Notes: generated from the sequence alone by a model not told the origin. Shown: positions 35,707 through 46,244, counted from the first letter of the stretch. The stretch: DNA of 64,000 nt from Borborobacter arsenicus (GCF_003934165.1 NZ_RKST01000006.1:62001-126000), one strand, 5' to 3'. Numbers and translations are program-made.

Positions 35707-36189
35707 TCAGGCCCGGTGATAGGGGTGGCCGGACAAAATGGTGGTGGCGCGATAGAGCTGCTCCGCCAGCATGATGCGCACCAGCTGATGCGGCCATGTA
35801 AGCGCCCCGAAGGACAGCATGAGCGCGGCGTTTTCGTGCAGGCTCGCATCGTGACCATCGGCGCCGCCGATGGCGATGACAAGCTGGCGCTGGCCACCGT
35901 CGCGCAGTGCACCAAGCCTCGCCGCAAAATCTTGAGATGACAGGTTCTTGCCGCGCTCGTCGAGCAGGACCAGTGCGGCACCGCCGGCAAGCAGCGTTCG
36001 CAACCGCTCGGCTTCCTCGCGCTTGCGCTCGGGCGCGGCCTGAGCGCGGCTTTCGGGCGTTTCAAGAACGCCTGAAAATTCAAGCCCGATCGCCGGCCCG
36101 CTCTTGGCGAAGCGATCGAGATAGCGCTCGACCAATTCCTTGTCGGGGCCAGCCTTCATCCGGCCCACGGCATGAATGGCAATCTTCAT
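35707..36189 (-). CDS. rlmH: 23S rRNA (pseudouridine1915-N3)-methyltransferase
   Basis: SPOUT-class methyltransferase acting on 70S ribosomes. It is 160 aa with the N-terminal strand MKIAIHAVGRMK and the segment LVLLDERGKNLSSQDFA (about residues 73-89). The SAM-binding knot is IGGADGHD, then LSFGALTWPHQLVRIMLAEQ and the terminal HPYHRA. This is the recurrent rsfS-rlmH pair, with 120 bp between them. Confidence 0.97.
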   Translation of the reverse strand: MKIAIHAVGRMKAGPDKELVERYLDRFAKSGPAIGLEFSGVLETPESRAQAAPERKREEAERLRTLLAGGAALVLLDERGKNLSSQDFAARLGALRDGGQRQLVIAIGGADGHDASLHENAALMLSFGALTWPHQLVRIMLAEQLYRATTILSGHPYHRA

Positions 36190-36309
36190 CCAGTCCAGTC
36201 TCTTTTACCGGCGCATGGTCCCTTTCGGGATCATGCTTTCAAGGCCGATCGCATCCGATCGATGCATGCCAACAAGCGGAAATTGTCGCCAATTCCCGCC
36301 GAAGATGCA

Positions 36310-36687
36310 TCAATGGACCGTTTCCTGCCCAAGATCCGGCGCCTGCCACATTTTTTCGAGATTGTAGAAGTCGCGGACTTCGGGGCGGAAGATATGGACG
36401 ATGATATCGCCTGAATCGATCAGCACCCAGTCTGCCGATGCCAGCCCCTCGACACGCGCATTGCCGAAGCCGGCATCCTTGAGCGCCTTGAGGAGATGAT
36501 CGGCCACCGCAGCGACATGACGGTGCGACCGGCCGGAAGCGATCACCATGTGATCGGCGAGGGCTGATTTCCCGTAAAGATCGATGGAGACGATGTTTTC
36601 GGCCTTGGAGTCTTCCAGACTGGCAAGGACTGTCGCGATGGCACGGGACACGGAGTCGTTTCCGCTGATCCCGGCCGGCGAAGGCAC
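36310..36687 (-). CDS. rsfS: Ribosome silencing factor RsfS
   Basis: Binds L14 and blocks subunit joining in starvation. The 125-aa protein shows SLEDSKAENIVSIDLYGKSA, DHMVIASGRSHRHVAAVAD, VEGLASADWVLIDSGDIIVH and the closing FRPEVRDFYNLEKMW. The start is a GTG at 36687 preceded by AAGAAGG at 8 nt. It stands between nadD and rlmH as in many bacteria. Confidence 0.94.
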   Translation of the reverse strand: MPSPAGISGNDSVSRAIATVLASLEDSKAENIVSIDLYGKSALADHMVIASGRSHRHVAAVADHLLKALKDAGFGNARVEGLASADWVLIDSGDIIVHIFRPEVRDFYNLEKMWQAPDLGQETVH

Positions 36688-36813
36688 GATATTGGCCTTC
36701 TTCCGAAGTGCTGTTCTCAGTGTCTTTCCTTCCGAAACAAGAACAACGATATCCCCGCATTATTGCGAAGATAGAGAATAGATAGGCAGAGTCGCGTTGC
36801 AGTTTCAAGACAT

Positions 36814-36853
36814 AGAGCGGGCGAATGCCCGGCCAAATCCGGGCTGCCGCTCT
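36814..36853. other. Stem-loop between nadD and rsfS
   Basis: AGAGCGG pairs with CCGCTCT and inside it GCCCGG with CCGGGC, giving a long two-part stem 33 bp after the nadD stop. No T-run follows on the minus strand, so it is more likely an mRNA stability or attenuating hairpin than a full terminator. Confidence 0.45.
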
Positions 36854-36885
36854 AACTGTTTGTTCTTGCCGCATTTCTGTTTGTC

Positions 36886-37503
36886 TCAAACCGCGCCGTC
36901 GCGGATGGCGGTGGACGACAGCGAGGAGCGCGGACCGTGAATGAAAGTCCAGGCCGGCGCCCTGATGCGGGCAAGGCGCGGGGCATCGGCTTCGTCGATC
37001 CGGGCGTGATCGAAGGTCTTGGCCATGACCGATGAGAGGAAGGCCAGAGTGGCACCGGGACGGTCTATGACGGCAATCGGGAAAGTGAGCACGATCTGGC
37101 GCCAGCGCTGCCAGCGATGGAAGTCGCGCAGGCTGTCTGCCCCCATGATCCAGACGAAATCGACGCCAGGATTGCGGCTCTTGACCAGTTCCAGCGCATC
37201 TGCGGTGTAACGGATCTTGTGCGCGGCCTCGAAAGCGGTGACCTTGACGCGCGGGTCGTGCACGGTTTCTTCCGAAAGCCGGATGCGCTCGGCCAGGGGC
37301 GCAAGATTGCGGTTGACCTTCAACGGGTTACCCGGTGTGACGATCCACCAGAGCTGATCGAGATGGAGCCGGCGCAAGGCGGTTTCGGCAACCAGCGCGT
37401 GGCCGGCATGAGGCGGATTGAACGACCCGCCGAACAGACCGACCTGCATGCCCTTTTCGACATAGGGCATGCGCAGATAACGCTGATCGACCCCGCCAAA
37501 CAT
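36886..37503 (-). CDS. nadD: Nicotinate-nucleotide adenylyltransferase
   Basis: Adenylates nicotinate mononucleotide in NAD synthesis. The 205-aa product shows the nucleotidyltransferase signature VGLFGGSFNPPHAGH (residues 21-35), WWIVTPGNPLK, FVWIMGADSLRDFHRW and the C-terminal SSLSSTAIR. The start at 37503 has a G-rich site about 13 nt upstream; Met residues at 37470 and 37449 are alternatives. Confidence 0.95.
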   Translation of the reverse strand: MFGGVDQRYLRMPYVEKGMQVGLFGGSFNPPHAGHALVAETALRRLHLDQLWWIVTPGNPLKVNRNLAPLAERIRLSEETVHDPRVKVTAFEAAHKIRYTADALELVKSRNPGVDFVWIMGADSLRDFHRWQRWRQIVLTFPIAVIDRPGATLAFLSSVMAKTFDHARIDEADAPRLARIRAPAWTFIHGPRSSLSSTAIRDGAV

Positions 37504-37556
37504 GACTGACAGTTACCCCCCTCGGGCAGCGGCGACGGCCTTGCGCTAAGCGACAC

Positions 37557-38843
37557 TCAAGGCCGCACCTGGCCCGCGCCGCGCACGCGGTACTTGAACG
37601 AGGTGAGCTGTTCGACGCCGACCGGCCCGCGCGCATGCATCTTGCCGGTGGCGATGCCGATCTCCGCCCCCATGCCGAACTCGCCGCCATCGGCGAACTG
37701 CGTGGAGGCGTTGTGCAGCAGGATGGCCGAATCAATCTCGTTGAAGAAGCGTTCGACCGCTTGTGCCTCCTCGGCAATGATTGCCTCGGTGTGGTGCGAG
37801 GAGTGGGTCTCGATATGCTCGATCGCACCGCCCACGCCATCGACCAGCCGCACGGCGATCACCGCATCGAGATATTCGGTGATCCAGTCGGCATCGGTTG
37901 CCAGGCGCGCGGCAGGAAACGCCTTCACGACTTCCGCATCGCCGCGGATTTCGCAGCCGGCCTTGGCCAAAGCCTCCAGCACGGGAACGAGATGCGTGGG
38001 CGCAACCGCGCGATCGACCAGCAGCGTCTCGGCCGCGCCGCAAATGCCGGTGCGCCGCATCTTGGCGTTGAGCGTTACCTCGACCGCCATATCGAGCCGT
38101 GCCGATCTGTCGATATAGACATGGCAGATGCCTTCCAGATGCGCAAAGACCGGGACGCGCGCCTCGGTCTGTACGCGTTCGACCAGGCTGCGGCCGCCAC
38201 GTGGGATGATGACGTCGAGATTGCCCGAAAGCCCCTTGAGCATTTCGCCGACAGCCGCCCGGTCCGCGGTCGGCACAAGCTGGATGGAGTCCCGCGGCAG
38301 GCCGGCCGCAACCAGACCTTCGACCAGGCAGGCATGGATGGCGGCAGACGAATTAAGCGAATCCGAGCCGCCACGCAGGATGACCGGATTGCCCGCCTTG
38401 AGGCAGAGCGCGCCGGCATCGGCAGTGACGTTGGGTCGGCTTTCATAGATGACGCCGATGACGCCGAGTGGCGTGCGCACCCGCTCTATATGCAGGCCGT
38501 TGGGCCGGTCCCAGGCAGCCGTGACCTGGCCGACGGGATCGTCAAGATCGGCGATGGCACGGATGCCCTCGGCAATGGCGTGGATGCGTTTGGAATCGAG
38601 TTTCAACCGGTCCAGAAAGGAGGAGCCGAGTCCGGCTTCCCCACCATTCTTCATGTCGATTTCATTGGCGGCCAGGATCGCCTGTTCGTTGCCGACGACC
38701 GCATCGGCCATGGCAAGCAGGGCGTCGCGCTTGACCTGTGGGGCGGCAATGGCCAGCGGGCGGGCGGCGGCGCGCGCCTTGCGGCCGATCCCGGCCATCA
38801 GGGCAATAGTGTCGTCACGTGATTTCTCGGGCATTGTCAGCAT
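37557..38843 (-). CDS. proA: Glutamate-5-semialdehyde dehydrogenase (gamma-glutamyl phosphate reductase)
   Basis: NADPH-dependent second step of proline synthesis. The 428-aa product has the ALDH-like fold with [35 protein letters not shown] and [11 protein letters not shown]. The active-site cysteine is in [14 protein letters not shown], and [10 protein letters not shown] and [13 protein letters not shown] follow. It starts 9 bp after the proB stop, so the two form one unit. Confidence 0.97.
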   Translation of the reverse strand: MLTMPEKSRDDTIALMAGIGRKARAAARPLAIAAPQVKRDALLAMADAVVGNEQAILAANEIDMKNGGEAGLGSSFLDRLKLDSKRIHAIAEGIRAIADLDDPVGQVTAAWDRPNGLHIERVRTPLGVIGVIYESRPNVTADAGALCLKAGNPVILRGGSDSLNSSAAIHACLVEGLVAAGLPRDSIQLVPTADRAAVGEMLKGLSGNLDVIIPRGGRSLVERVQTEARVPVFAHLEGICHVYIDRSARLDMAVEVTLNAKMRRTGICGAAETLLVDRAVAPTHLVPVLEALAKAGCEIRGDAEVVKAFPAARLATDADWITEYLDAVIAVRLVDGVGGAIEHIETHSSHHTEAIIAEEAQAVERFFNEIDSAILLHNASTQFADGGEFGMGAEIGIATGKMHARGPVGVEQLTSFKYRVRGAGQVRP

Positions 38844-38852
38844 GCTACTTCC

Positions 38853-39998
38853 CTAGAGCCGGGCCTTCTCGGCGACCCCATTGTGGCTCACCACCAGATC
38901 GTCACGATGGATCATAGCCGAGCGCCCCTCATAGCCAAGCACGGAGGCGATTTGATTGGTCTTCAACCCCGCAATCCTTACGGCATCGGCGGCATCATAG
39001 GCAACGAGGCCCCGCGCGATCTCGCGGCCGGCCGGATCGATGATCGCCACCGTATCGCCGCGCGAAAAATTGCCGCTGACCAGCTTCACGCCGGCCGGCA
39101 GCAGTGATTTGCCCGACAGCAGCGCCCCGACGGCGCCGGCATCGACCACAAGCTGCCCAGCCGCTTCGAGCTGGCCGGCAATCCAGGTCTTGTAGCCCTT
39201 CACCGGATGGTCGCTGGGCTTGAAGAAGCTGGCGCGTTCGCCGCGATCTATGGCGGCGAGCGGATTGAGCCGGGTGCCGGAGGTGATGATCATGGCGGTG
39301 CCGGCGGCGGTGGCGATCTTGCCGGCGTCGAGCTTGGTGCGCATGCCGCCACGCGACAGTTCCGACGCCGCCGCACCGGCCATCGCCTCGATATCGGGCG
39401 TGATCGTGTCGATGACCGGAATGAACTCGGCCGACGGATCGAGCGCCGGCGGGGCGGTGTAGAGCCCGTCTATGTCCGACAGCAGCACCAAAAGGTCCGC
39501 GCCCATCATGGTGGCTATGCGCGCGGCGAGCCGGTCATTGTCGCCATAGCGGATCTCGGATGTGGCGACCGTGTCGTTCTCATTGATGACCGGCACCGCC
39601 TTCAGCTTGAGCAGCGTGGAGATGGTTGCGCGCACATTGAGATAACGCCGGCGCTCCTCGGTGTCGCCGAGCGTCACCAGCACCTGGCCGGATTTCAGCC
39701 CGTTACGGCCAAGCTCGTCGGACCATGCGCCGGCAAGGGCAATCTGGCCGACTGCGGCACAGGCTTGGCTTTCCTCCAGCTTTAGCGTGCGCCGGCCAAG
39801 GCCGAGAATGGTGCGGCCGAGCGCAATCGCGCCCGACGATACCACCAGCACTTCCACGCCTTCCAACGCAAGGGCTGCGACATCATCGGCCAGTGAGGCC
39901 AGCCATTCGCGCTTCAGGCCTCGGGTTCGGTCAACCAGCAGGGCCGAGCCGATCTTCACCGCGATACGGCGGTGGGATTTCAGGGAGTGCAGGCTCAT
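38853..39998 (-). CDS. proB: Glutamate 5-kinase
   Basis: First step of proline synthesis, usually feedback-inhibited by proline. The 381-aa protein has an amino-acid kinase domain ([70 protein letters not shown]). A C-terminal PUA domain follows from about residue 280 ([17 protein letters not shown]). GAGG lies 7 nt before the ATG. It sits 75 bp downstream of obgE on the same strand. Confidence 0.97.
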   Translation of the reverse strand: MSLHSLKSHRRIAVKIGSALLVDRTRGLKREWLASLADDVAALALEGVEVLVVSSGAIALGRTILGLGRRTLKLEESQACAAVGQIALAGAWSDELGRNGLKSGQVLVTLGDTEERRRYLNVRATISTLLKLKAVPVINENDTVATSEIRYGDNDRLAARIATMMGADLLVLLSDIDGLYTAPPALDPSAEFIPVIDTITPDIEAMAGAAASELSRGGMRTKLDAGKIATAAGTAMIITSGTRLNPLAAIDRGERASFFKPSDHPVKGYKTWIAGQLEAAGQLVVDAGAVGALLSGKSLLPAGVKLVSGNFSRGDTVAIIDPAGREIARGLVAYDAADAVRIAGLKTNQIASVLGYEGRSAMIHRDDLVVSHNGVAEKARL

Positions 39999-40073
39999 GA
40001 CCGGGCCTCAATCGCCTCAGCTTCGCGACGAGAACAAGCAAGATTGAATTCAAACATCACATGCAATCCCGGA

Positions 40074-41177
<1,104 letters not shown>

Positions 41178-41287
41178 TTAGCGCAAAGTGCGGCCAAGCG
41201 CGAGGGAGGCTTCGGTTGTTGCGCAAAACAGGCGAAGCGGACCACCAGCCGACTGCGATGCAGCGGCAGATGGTCCCAAGTCGCCGG

Positions 41288-41875
41288 TTACTGTGCCCAG
41301 GTGCGCAGGCTGACCCAGGTCTTGCGGTCGAGCCGGTAGCGCTCGACCGGAACCTGGCCGGCCACGATCGAATTCAGCATGCCCTGGCCGGCATACTGAA
41401 AGCCGCATTTGTGGATCACCCGCCGCGACGGTGGATTGATGACCCGGCAGGACGCATGCAGCACATTGATCGAGGTTGCCCGGAAGGCGAGATCGACCAG
41501 CGCATGGGCTGCTTCCGTCGCATAGCCGCGCTTCCAGTAAGGCTCGCCGACCCAGTAGCCCAATTCCAGCCCGCGCTCGGTGGCGTTGAGGCCGGCACAG
41601 CCTACGAAAGTGCCGGTTTCGGCCTGCGTCAGCGCATAGATGCAGCCGGCGACACGCTTTTGCCCGGCCATGGCCAGAAACGAGCGCGCCTCGGCAATGC
41701 CATAGGGGTGCGGCATGCGCGACAGCATTTCGGCAACCTTGCGGTTGTTGGCCATCATCGCCAGGTCAGCGATGTCGTCCTCATGCGGCGGGCGCATGAC
41801 CAGACGCTCGGTGATCAGCACCGGGCAATCGATCGCCAAGCTTTCGTCATCAAAATCTTCCGATTCGGCAACCAT
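41288..41875 (-). CDS. GNAT family N-acetyltransferase (RimJ-like)
   Basis: A 195-aa acetyltransferase; ATG 41875 has GGAGG 8 nt upstream, and the longer open frame upstream is not supported. It shows LITERLVMRPPHEDDIADLA at the N-terminus, ELGYWVGEPYWKRGYATEA (acetyl-CoA motif A, about residues 108-126) and VINPPSRRVIHKCGF near 150, the pattern of the RimJ/RimL group. The substrate could be a ribosomal protein N-terminus, given its place between rpmA and obgE, but this is a guess from location. Confidence 0.88.
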   Translation of the reverse strand: MVAESEDFDDESLAIDCPVLITERLVMRPPHEDDIADLAMMANNRKVAEMLSRMPHPYGIAEARSFLAMAGQKRVAGCIYALTQAETGTFVGCAGLNATERGLELGYWVGEPYWKRGYATEAAHALVDLAFRATSINVLHASCRVINPPSRRVIHKCGFQYAGQGMLNSIVAGQVPVERYRLDRKTWVSLRTWAQ

Positions 41876-41893
41876 TTCGTGTCCTCCAGGCAA

Positions 41894-41923
41894 GAAAAAG
41901 GGGAGATGGCGACCCATCTCCCC
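41894..41923 (-). terminator. Rho-independent terminator after rplU-rpmA
   Basis: GGGGAGATGG and CCATCTCCCC form a perfect 10-bp stem with a 4-nt loop; on the minus strand it runs directly into TTTTTC. It lies 70 bp downstream of the rpmA stop and just before the GNAT ribosome binding site, so it separates the ribosomal genes from GNAT. Confidence 0.85.
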
Positions 41924-41993
41924 TGATGCTTTTTCTGGATTCTGCCAGACACCGGTCCCGAGATGGGGCGCCGGTGTTGTGGTGCGGAACCGG

Positions 41994-42263
41994 CTACTCC
42001 GCTGCTTCGGTAATCGGGTTGACCGATACGTAGGTTCGGCCATTGGCTTTTTTGCGGAAAGCGACCGCGCCGGCTTCCATTGCAAAGAGCGTGTGATCGG
42101 TGCCCATGCCGACATTGGCGCCGGGATGCCACTTGGTGCCGCGTTGGCGAATGATGATGTTGCCCGGGACGACTGCTTCGCCGCCGAACTTCTTGACGCC
42201 AAGGCGCTTGGATTCCGAATCACGACCGTTGCGCGACGAACCGCCAGCTTTCTTATGTGCCAT
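41994..42263 (-). CDS. rpmA: 50S ribosomal protein L27
   Basis: An 89-aa protein beginning [20 protein letters not shown], the L27 tail that reaches the peptidyl transferase centre. No cleavable Firmicutes-type leader is present. The rest ([34 protein letters not shown]) is typical. It is 24 bp downstream of rplU. Confidence 0.98.
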   Translation of the reverse strand: MAHKKAGGSSRNGRDSESKRLGVKKFGGEAVVPGNIIIRQRGTKWHPGANVGMGTDHTLFAMEAGAVAFRKKANGRTYVSVNPITEAAE

Positions 42264-42287
42264 GGGTTTTCTCCTTCAGTCCGTAGC

Positions 42288-42692
42288 TTATTCGTTTTCC
42301 GCGCCGGCGGCCACCGTCTTCGGCTCCGTCTCGGCTGCGGCTTCCTTCTTGGCGGCGGCCTTCTTCGCCGGCTTCGCCCCTGCGGTCAGGATCTCGGCGA
42401 TGCGCACGGTGGTTTCGTGCTGCCGGTGACCGCGGGTACGGCGTGAATTCTGGCGGCGGCGCTTCTTGAACGCGATGACCGTGGCGCCGCGGCCCTGCTC
42501 GACCACTTCGGCCGTGACCACCACGCCTTCCACGAAGGGCGCGCCGATGGTGGCATTCTCGCCTTCGCCAACAGCCAGAACCTGGGTGAATTCCACCGTA
42601 TCGCCGGCATTGGCAACAAGCTTGCCGATCTTGAGAACATCATTGGCGGCAACGCGATACTGCTTGCCACCGGTCTTAATGACTGCGAACAT
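42288..42692 (-). CDS. rplU: 50S ribosomal protein L21
   Basis: 134 aa from ATG 42692. The L21 core ([39 protein letters not shown]) occupies residues 1 to about 103. A Lys/Ala/Glu-rich C-terminal extension of about 30 residues follows, as seen in many rhizobial L21 proteins. The promoter at 42819-42847 leaves a leader of about 120 nt, which could host regulation; no defined structure was identified. Confidence 0.97.
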   Translation of the reverse strand: MFAVIKTGGKQYRVAANDVLKIGKLVANAGDTVEFTQVLAVGEGENATIGAPFVEGVVVTAEVVEQGRGATVIAFKKRRRQNSRRTRGHRQHETTVRIAEILTAGAKPAKKAAAKKEAAAETEPKTVAAGAENE

Positions 42693-42818
42693 TTTTTGCC
42701 TTTCGCTGTTCGGTCCGGCCTTTCGTCCGCAAGAATGCGGGCTGGCCGTCTTTTTATCAGTCTGCGGGGTTTCAAAATACGACCGGCGCGGAACAGACCC
42801 CACGCCGGAATTGTGCCG

Positions 42819-42847
42819 TGCCTATCGCAGCTAAGCGAACGAGTCAA
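42819..42847 (-). promoter_or_regulatory. Promoter for rplU-rpmA
   Basis: On the minus strand TTGACT is followed after exactly 17 bp by TAGGCA. It is back-to-back with the tRNA-Ser promoter on the other strand. Confidence 0.5.
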
Positions 42848-42878
42848 GCCGAGGCGCAAATAACGTGTCGGGGAGGTC

Positions 42879-42907
42879 TTGTAACCTGGCCCGTCAGCCA
42901 GTATCTA
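42879..42907 (+). promoter_or_regulatory. Promoter for tRNA-Ser
   Basis: TTGTAA, a 17-bp spacer and TATCTA; the inferred start is about 30 bp before the mature tRNA 5' end. Confidence 0.5.
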
Positions 42908-42944
42908 GAGCGCCGCGCCGGCAAAACCCGGCTGACCACGACAC

Positions 42945-43034
42945 GGAGAGGTGGCAGAGTGGTCGAATGCACCGCACTCGAAATGCGGCATGCTCGCAAG
43001 GGCATCGGGGGTTCGAATCCCTCCCTCTCCGCCA
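42945..43034 (+). tRNA. tRNA-Ser (anticodon CGA)
   Basis: A 90-nt class II tRNA with encoded CCA. The acceptor stem is GGAGAGG with CCTCTCC. The D arm follows TG and the anticodon stem is CCGCA/TGCGG around loop CTCGAAA, with anticodon CGA at 42979-42981 reading UCG. A long variable arm (GCTCGCAAGGGC region) is diagnostic of Ser, and the T arm has GGTTCGAATCC. The discriminator base is G. Confidence 0.97.
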
Positions 43035-43204
43035 GCGCTGTAGCCGCAAGCCGGACTTCCGTGGTCACAACAGTGTTGAGGTGACCTGCAATTCGTACAG
43101 CGTACGGTTTGAGCAGGCGTATTCCCGATATTATCGCTGCAAGAAAGCTCGGATCGCTTACCCATAATGGTGAGTTTGTGACCCGAAGCGGGCTCCATCC
43201 GGCA

Positions 43205-43954
43205 TCACTTGCCGCCGAGGGCCATAGTGTCGACCACCAGTTCCACTCGATCAGCGGCAAAGCGCGTCACCGAGCACTGCACGGGTCGCCCGGACAGATC
43301 ACAGTTCACGGCGCGCGTGACGATCACGATGGCACCGGGCGCCAGTTGCAGTTCGCGCGTATCGGCTTCCTCGGCATGGCGTGCCTCGATCGAGGTCGAG
43401 GCACGGCGATAATCGGCAACGCCTAACCCCGCAAGCGCCGCCGTCATGGAGCCGGTGCTGGAGAAGAGTTCGGCGATGCCCTCGAAGCGATCCGCCTCGA
43501 ACCAGGATGTCGATCGGGACACAGGAATGCCGTCGGCCCTGCCGAGACTTTCGATGCGGACTACCCCGGTCCCCGTCGCAAGATCGAGCGCCGCCGTGAC
43601 CCATGCGGCTGCCGACTCGTTCGCCGTGCCGATCATTTCACTGCGCGTATCGCGCGCCTGGTCGCCGAGCCCAGCGGAGAACCGCGTCCGCTCGCCGATC
43701 GGATAGATGAGACGCTTCCTGCGCCGCACATAGGTTCCGCGCCCCTGCTGCGACTCCAGGACGCCTTCATGCGCGAGCGCGGCGATGGCCGCGCGCACCG
43801 TATGGCGGTTGACCCCGAAGCGTTCCGCCAACTCTGCTTCCGGCGGCAGCCGGCCGGTCTCATCGGCAAGCCCATTGGCGATCCCGGCTCTTATGCCGTC
43901 CGCAATCTGCCGCCACAGGGCAACGCCGAGGCCTCGCTGCAATCGCGCCGTCAT
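43205..43954 (-). CDS. phnF: PhnF, GntR-family repressor of phosphonate genes
   Basis: A 249-aa GntR/HutC-type regulator. The winged helix is in residues 1-80 (GRLPPEAELAERFGVNRHTV, then AALAHEGVLESQQGRGTYV). A UTRA ligand-binding domain occupies about residues 95-245. It is divergent from phnG, with 105 bp between the start codons that hold a Pho box and a GntR-type palindrome. By analogy with other PhnF proteins it would repress the phn operon, and derepression would follow phosphate starvation or a phosphonate-derived ligand. The ligand is unknown. Confidence 0.92.
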   Translation of the reverse strand: MTARLQRGLGVALWRQIADGIRAGIANGLADETGRLPPEAELAERFGVNRHTVRAAIAALAHEGVLESQQGRGTYVRRRKRLIYPIGERTRFSAGLGDQARDTRSEMIGTANESAAAWVTAALDLATGTGVVRIESLGRADGIPVSRSTSWFEADRFEGIAELFSSTGSMTAALAGLGVADYRRASTSIEARHAEEADTRELQLAPGAIVIVTRAVNCDLSGRPVQCSVTRFAADRVELVVDTMALGGK

Positions 43955-43976
43955 TGGTTCAGCCTCTTTTCCGATC

Positions 43977-44010
43977 CTGTCATGTGCCCGTCATCCGGCG
44001 CAGCTATGGT
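43977..44010 (+). promoter_or_regulatory. Pho box and PhoB-dependent promoter of the phn operon
   Basis: CTGTCAT (43977-43983), a 4-bp spacer, then CCGTCAT (43988-43994): a Pho box matching the two 7-bp direct repeats at 13 of 14 positions. Exactly 10 bp later lies TATGGT (44005-44010) as the -10, the spacing expected for PhoB-activated promoters that lack a -35. The transcription start would be near 44017. Confidence 0.8.
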
Positions 44011-44027
44011 GACCTCAATTCATAGAG

Positions 44028-44039
44028 TTGTCTAGATAA
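44028..44039. promoter_or_regulatory. Probable PhnF operator
   Basis: TTGTCTAGATAA is a 12-bp palindrome with one mismatched pair and fits the HutC/GntR pattern GT-N-TA-N-A. A further GACAA at about 44042 pairs with the TTGTC. It lies just downstream of the inferred start site, suited to blocking elongation or initiation. Confidence 0.6.
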
Positions 44040-44059
44040 ATGGACAATATGGAGCAAAT

Positions 44060-44515
44060 ATGCAGACCCATGAAGAGATCGCCTTGCGCAGGAGCCGGAT
44101 GTCCGTGCTGGCGCGAGCCAGGACCAGCCGGCTGCAGGAATTGTGGGCTGCTCTCGACCTTGCGCCCTCCTATCAGGCCTTGCGCGGTCCGGAATGCGGC
44201 CTGATCACCTTGCAGGGTCGTATTGGTGGCGGCGGCGAAGCCTTCAATTTCGGCGAAGCGACGGTCACTCGGGCGAGCGTCCGGCTGGAGGACGGGTCGG
44301 TCGGCCATGCGGTTGCCCTTGGCCGGGACATGGACAAGGCCCGCATTGCCGCGCTGGTCGACGCGGTCTGCCGCAAGCCGGAGATGGCGACGCTTGTGGA
44401 TGCCCGGATGATTGCGCCGTTGCAGCAAGAACTCGATGAAGCGGACGAGACGCTGCGCCAGCTGACGGCCGCCACCCGTGTCGACTTTTTCACCATGGTT
44501 CGCGGAGAAGACTGA
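44060..44515 (+). CDS. phnG: Phosphonate C-P lyase system protein PhnG
   Basis: Subunit of the C-P lyase core complex PhnG2H2I2J2, needed to couple methylphosphonate to ATP. It is 151 aa with RMSVLARARTSRLQELWAAL, LRGPECGLITLQGRIGGGGE and NFGEATVTRASVRLEDG, typical of PhnG. GGAG lies 5 nt upstream of the ATG. Its stop overlaps the phnH start by 1 nt (TGATG). It is the first gene after the Pho box and PhnF operator. Confidence 0.96.
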   Translation: MQTHEEIALRRSRMSVLARARTSRLQELWAALDLAPSYQALRGPECGLITLQGRIGGGGEAFNFGEATVTRASVRLEDGSVGHAVALGRDMDKARIAALVDAVCRKPEMATLVDARMIAPLQQELDEADETLRQLTAATRVDFFTMVRGED

Positions 44516-45132
44516 TGCGTAACGAGTCAACGGCGCTGGACGGCGGATTTTCCGCTCCCGTGCAGGATGCACAGGCCGTCTTCCGCGCAGTGATGGACGC
44601 GATGGCGCGGCCGGCGACCATCGTCGAAATCAGGCCCCCGGTCACACCGCCGGCACCGCTGCCGCCGATCATCGGCGCGATCGCATCCACGCTGCTGGAT
44701 GCGGACACTCCGATCTGGCTGGACCCGACGCTCGGCCAAAGCCCGGAGGTAGGCGAATGGCTGGTCTTCCACACCGGTGCGTCGTTCACCGATCAACCCG
44801 GCGAAGCTTCCTTCGCCTTGATCGGCGACGGTTCAGCCTTTCCCGATCTGGACACCTTTGCGCAAGGCACACAGGAATATCCTGATCGGTCGGCGACGCT
44901 GGTCATCGCCATCGAAGCGTTCGACGGCGGCACGCCGCTCTGCTTGCGCGGCCCGGGCATCCTGGACAGGGCGACGATCGCCCCGCGCGGCCTGCCCAAG
45001 GACTTCGCCGAGCAATGGGAAGAAAACACCCAGCGCTTCCCACGCGGGGTCGACCTAGTGCTTGCCACCGGCGATTCCCTCGTCTGCCTGCCGCGCACCG
45101 CGCGCCTGATCGCACGGGAAATGGAGGTCTAG
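44515..45132 (+). CDS. phnH: Phosphonate C-P lyase system protein PhnH
   Basis: Core-complex subunit of 205 aa. It shows GGFSAPVQDAQAVFRAVMDA, the MARPATIVEI stretch, DADTPIWLDP and the C-terminal PRGVDLVLATGDSLVCLPRT that identify PhnH. It is not itself known to be catalytic. It starts within the phnG stop codon and is followed by phnI after 2 bp. Confidence 0.96.
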   Translation: MRNESTALDGGFSAPVQDAQAVFRAVMDAMARPATIVEIRPPVTPPAPLPPIIGAIASTLLDADTPIWLDPTLGQSPEVGEWLVFHTGASFTDQPGEASFALIGDGSAFPDLDTFAQGTQEYPDRSATLVIAIEAFDGGTPLCLRGPGILDRATIAPRGLPKDFAEQWEENTQRFPRGVDLVLATGDSLVCLPRTARLIAREMEV

Positions 45133-45134
45133 CC

Positions 45135-46244
45135 ATGTATGTCGCAGTCAAGGGTGGCGAAGCCGCAATCGACAATGCGCACCGGCTGCTGGCCGATCGC
45201 CGCCGGGGTGACCGCTCCGTTCCGGCGCTCACACTCGACCAGATCACCGAGCAGTTCGCCCTCGGCGTCGACCGAGTCATGAGCGAAGGCTCGCTCTACG
45301 ACCGGCGGCTGGCGGCACTCGCCATCAAGCAGGCCCGCGGCGACCTGATCGAGGCGATCTTCCTAGTGCGCGCCTATCGCACCACACTGCCGCGCTTCGG
45401 CTACAGCGAACCCGTCGATACCGGCGCAATGCTGATCGAGCGGCGCATCTCGGCCTGCTTCAAGGATTTGCCGGGCGGCCAGCTTCTCGGACCTACTTTC
45501 GACTACACGCATCGCCTGCTGGACGAGGAACTCGACGGCGATCCGCAGATCGCGATCGGTGAGAGGCGAGAATCTCTCACTGACGCGGCAGCGCGGGTGG
45601 CCGACATTCTCGGCGGGGAAGGGCTGGTCGAGGAGGATGTTGATCCGGCGGGGCAGTCCGCGCCCGGCGACATCAACCACACGCCGAGCGAATTCCCGAT
45701 GTCGCGGGCGATGCGCCTGCAGAGCCTGTCGCGTGGCGACGAAGGTTTCCTGCTCGCCCTCGGCTATTCCACACAGCGCGGCTATGGGCGCTCGCATCCC
45801 TTTGCCGGCGAAATCCGCATCGGCGAGGTCGAGATGGAAATCATCGTCCCGGAACTCGGCTTCGCCGTGCCGCTCGGCCGCATCCAGGTGACCGAATGCC
45901 AGATGGTCAACCAGTTCAAGGGATCGGCCAAGGCGCCGCCGCAGTTCACGCGCGGCTACGGGCTGGTCTTCGGCCAGTCGGAGCGCAAGGCGATGGCGAT
46001 GTCATTGTGCGACCGGGCGATGCGCGCCGAGGAACTGGGCGAGGACGTCGTCGCGCCGCCGCAGGACCAGGAATTCGTCATCTCCCATTGCGACAACGTG
46101 CAGGCGACGGGTTTCGTCGAGCACCTGAAGCTGCCGCATTATGTCGACTTCCAGGCCGAACTCGGCCTCGTGCGCACCATGCGTGCGGAATACGCCCAGC
46201 GCGAAAGCACATTTCAGACCGACCTGCAGGAGGCTGCGGAATGA
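45135..46244 (+). CDS. phnI: Phosphonate C-P lyase, PhnI (ribosyl triphosphate synthase subunit)
   Basis: Displaces adenine from ATP to attach the phosphonate to ribose triphosphate, together with PhnGHL. The product is 369 aa: MYVAVKGGEAAIDNAHRLL, FSR-type stretch ALGYSTQRGYGRSHPFAGEI, and near the end PQDQEFVISHCDNVQATGF, all typical. ATGGAGG precedes the start. It ends in an ATGA overlap with phnJ. Confidence 0.97.
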   Translation: MYVAVKGGEAAIDNAHRLLADRRRGDRSVPALTLDQITEQFALGVDRVMSEGSLYDRRLAALAIKQARGDLIEAIFLVRAYRTTLPRFGYSEPVDTGAMLIERRISACFKDLPGGQLLGPTFDYTHRLLDEELDGDPQIAIGERRESLTDAAARVADILGGEGLVEEDVDPAGQSAPGDINHTPSEFPMSRAMRLQSLSRGDEGFLLALGYSTQRGYGRSHPFAGEIRIGEVEMEIIVPELGFAVPLGRIQVTECQMVNQFKGSAKAPPQFTRGYGLVFGQSERKAMAMSLCDRAMRAEELGEDVVAPPQDQEFVISHCDNVQATGFVEHLKLPHYVDFQAELGLVRTMRAEYAQRESTFQTDLQEAAE

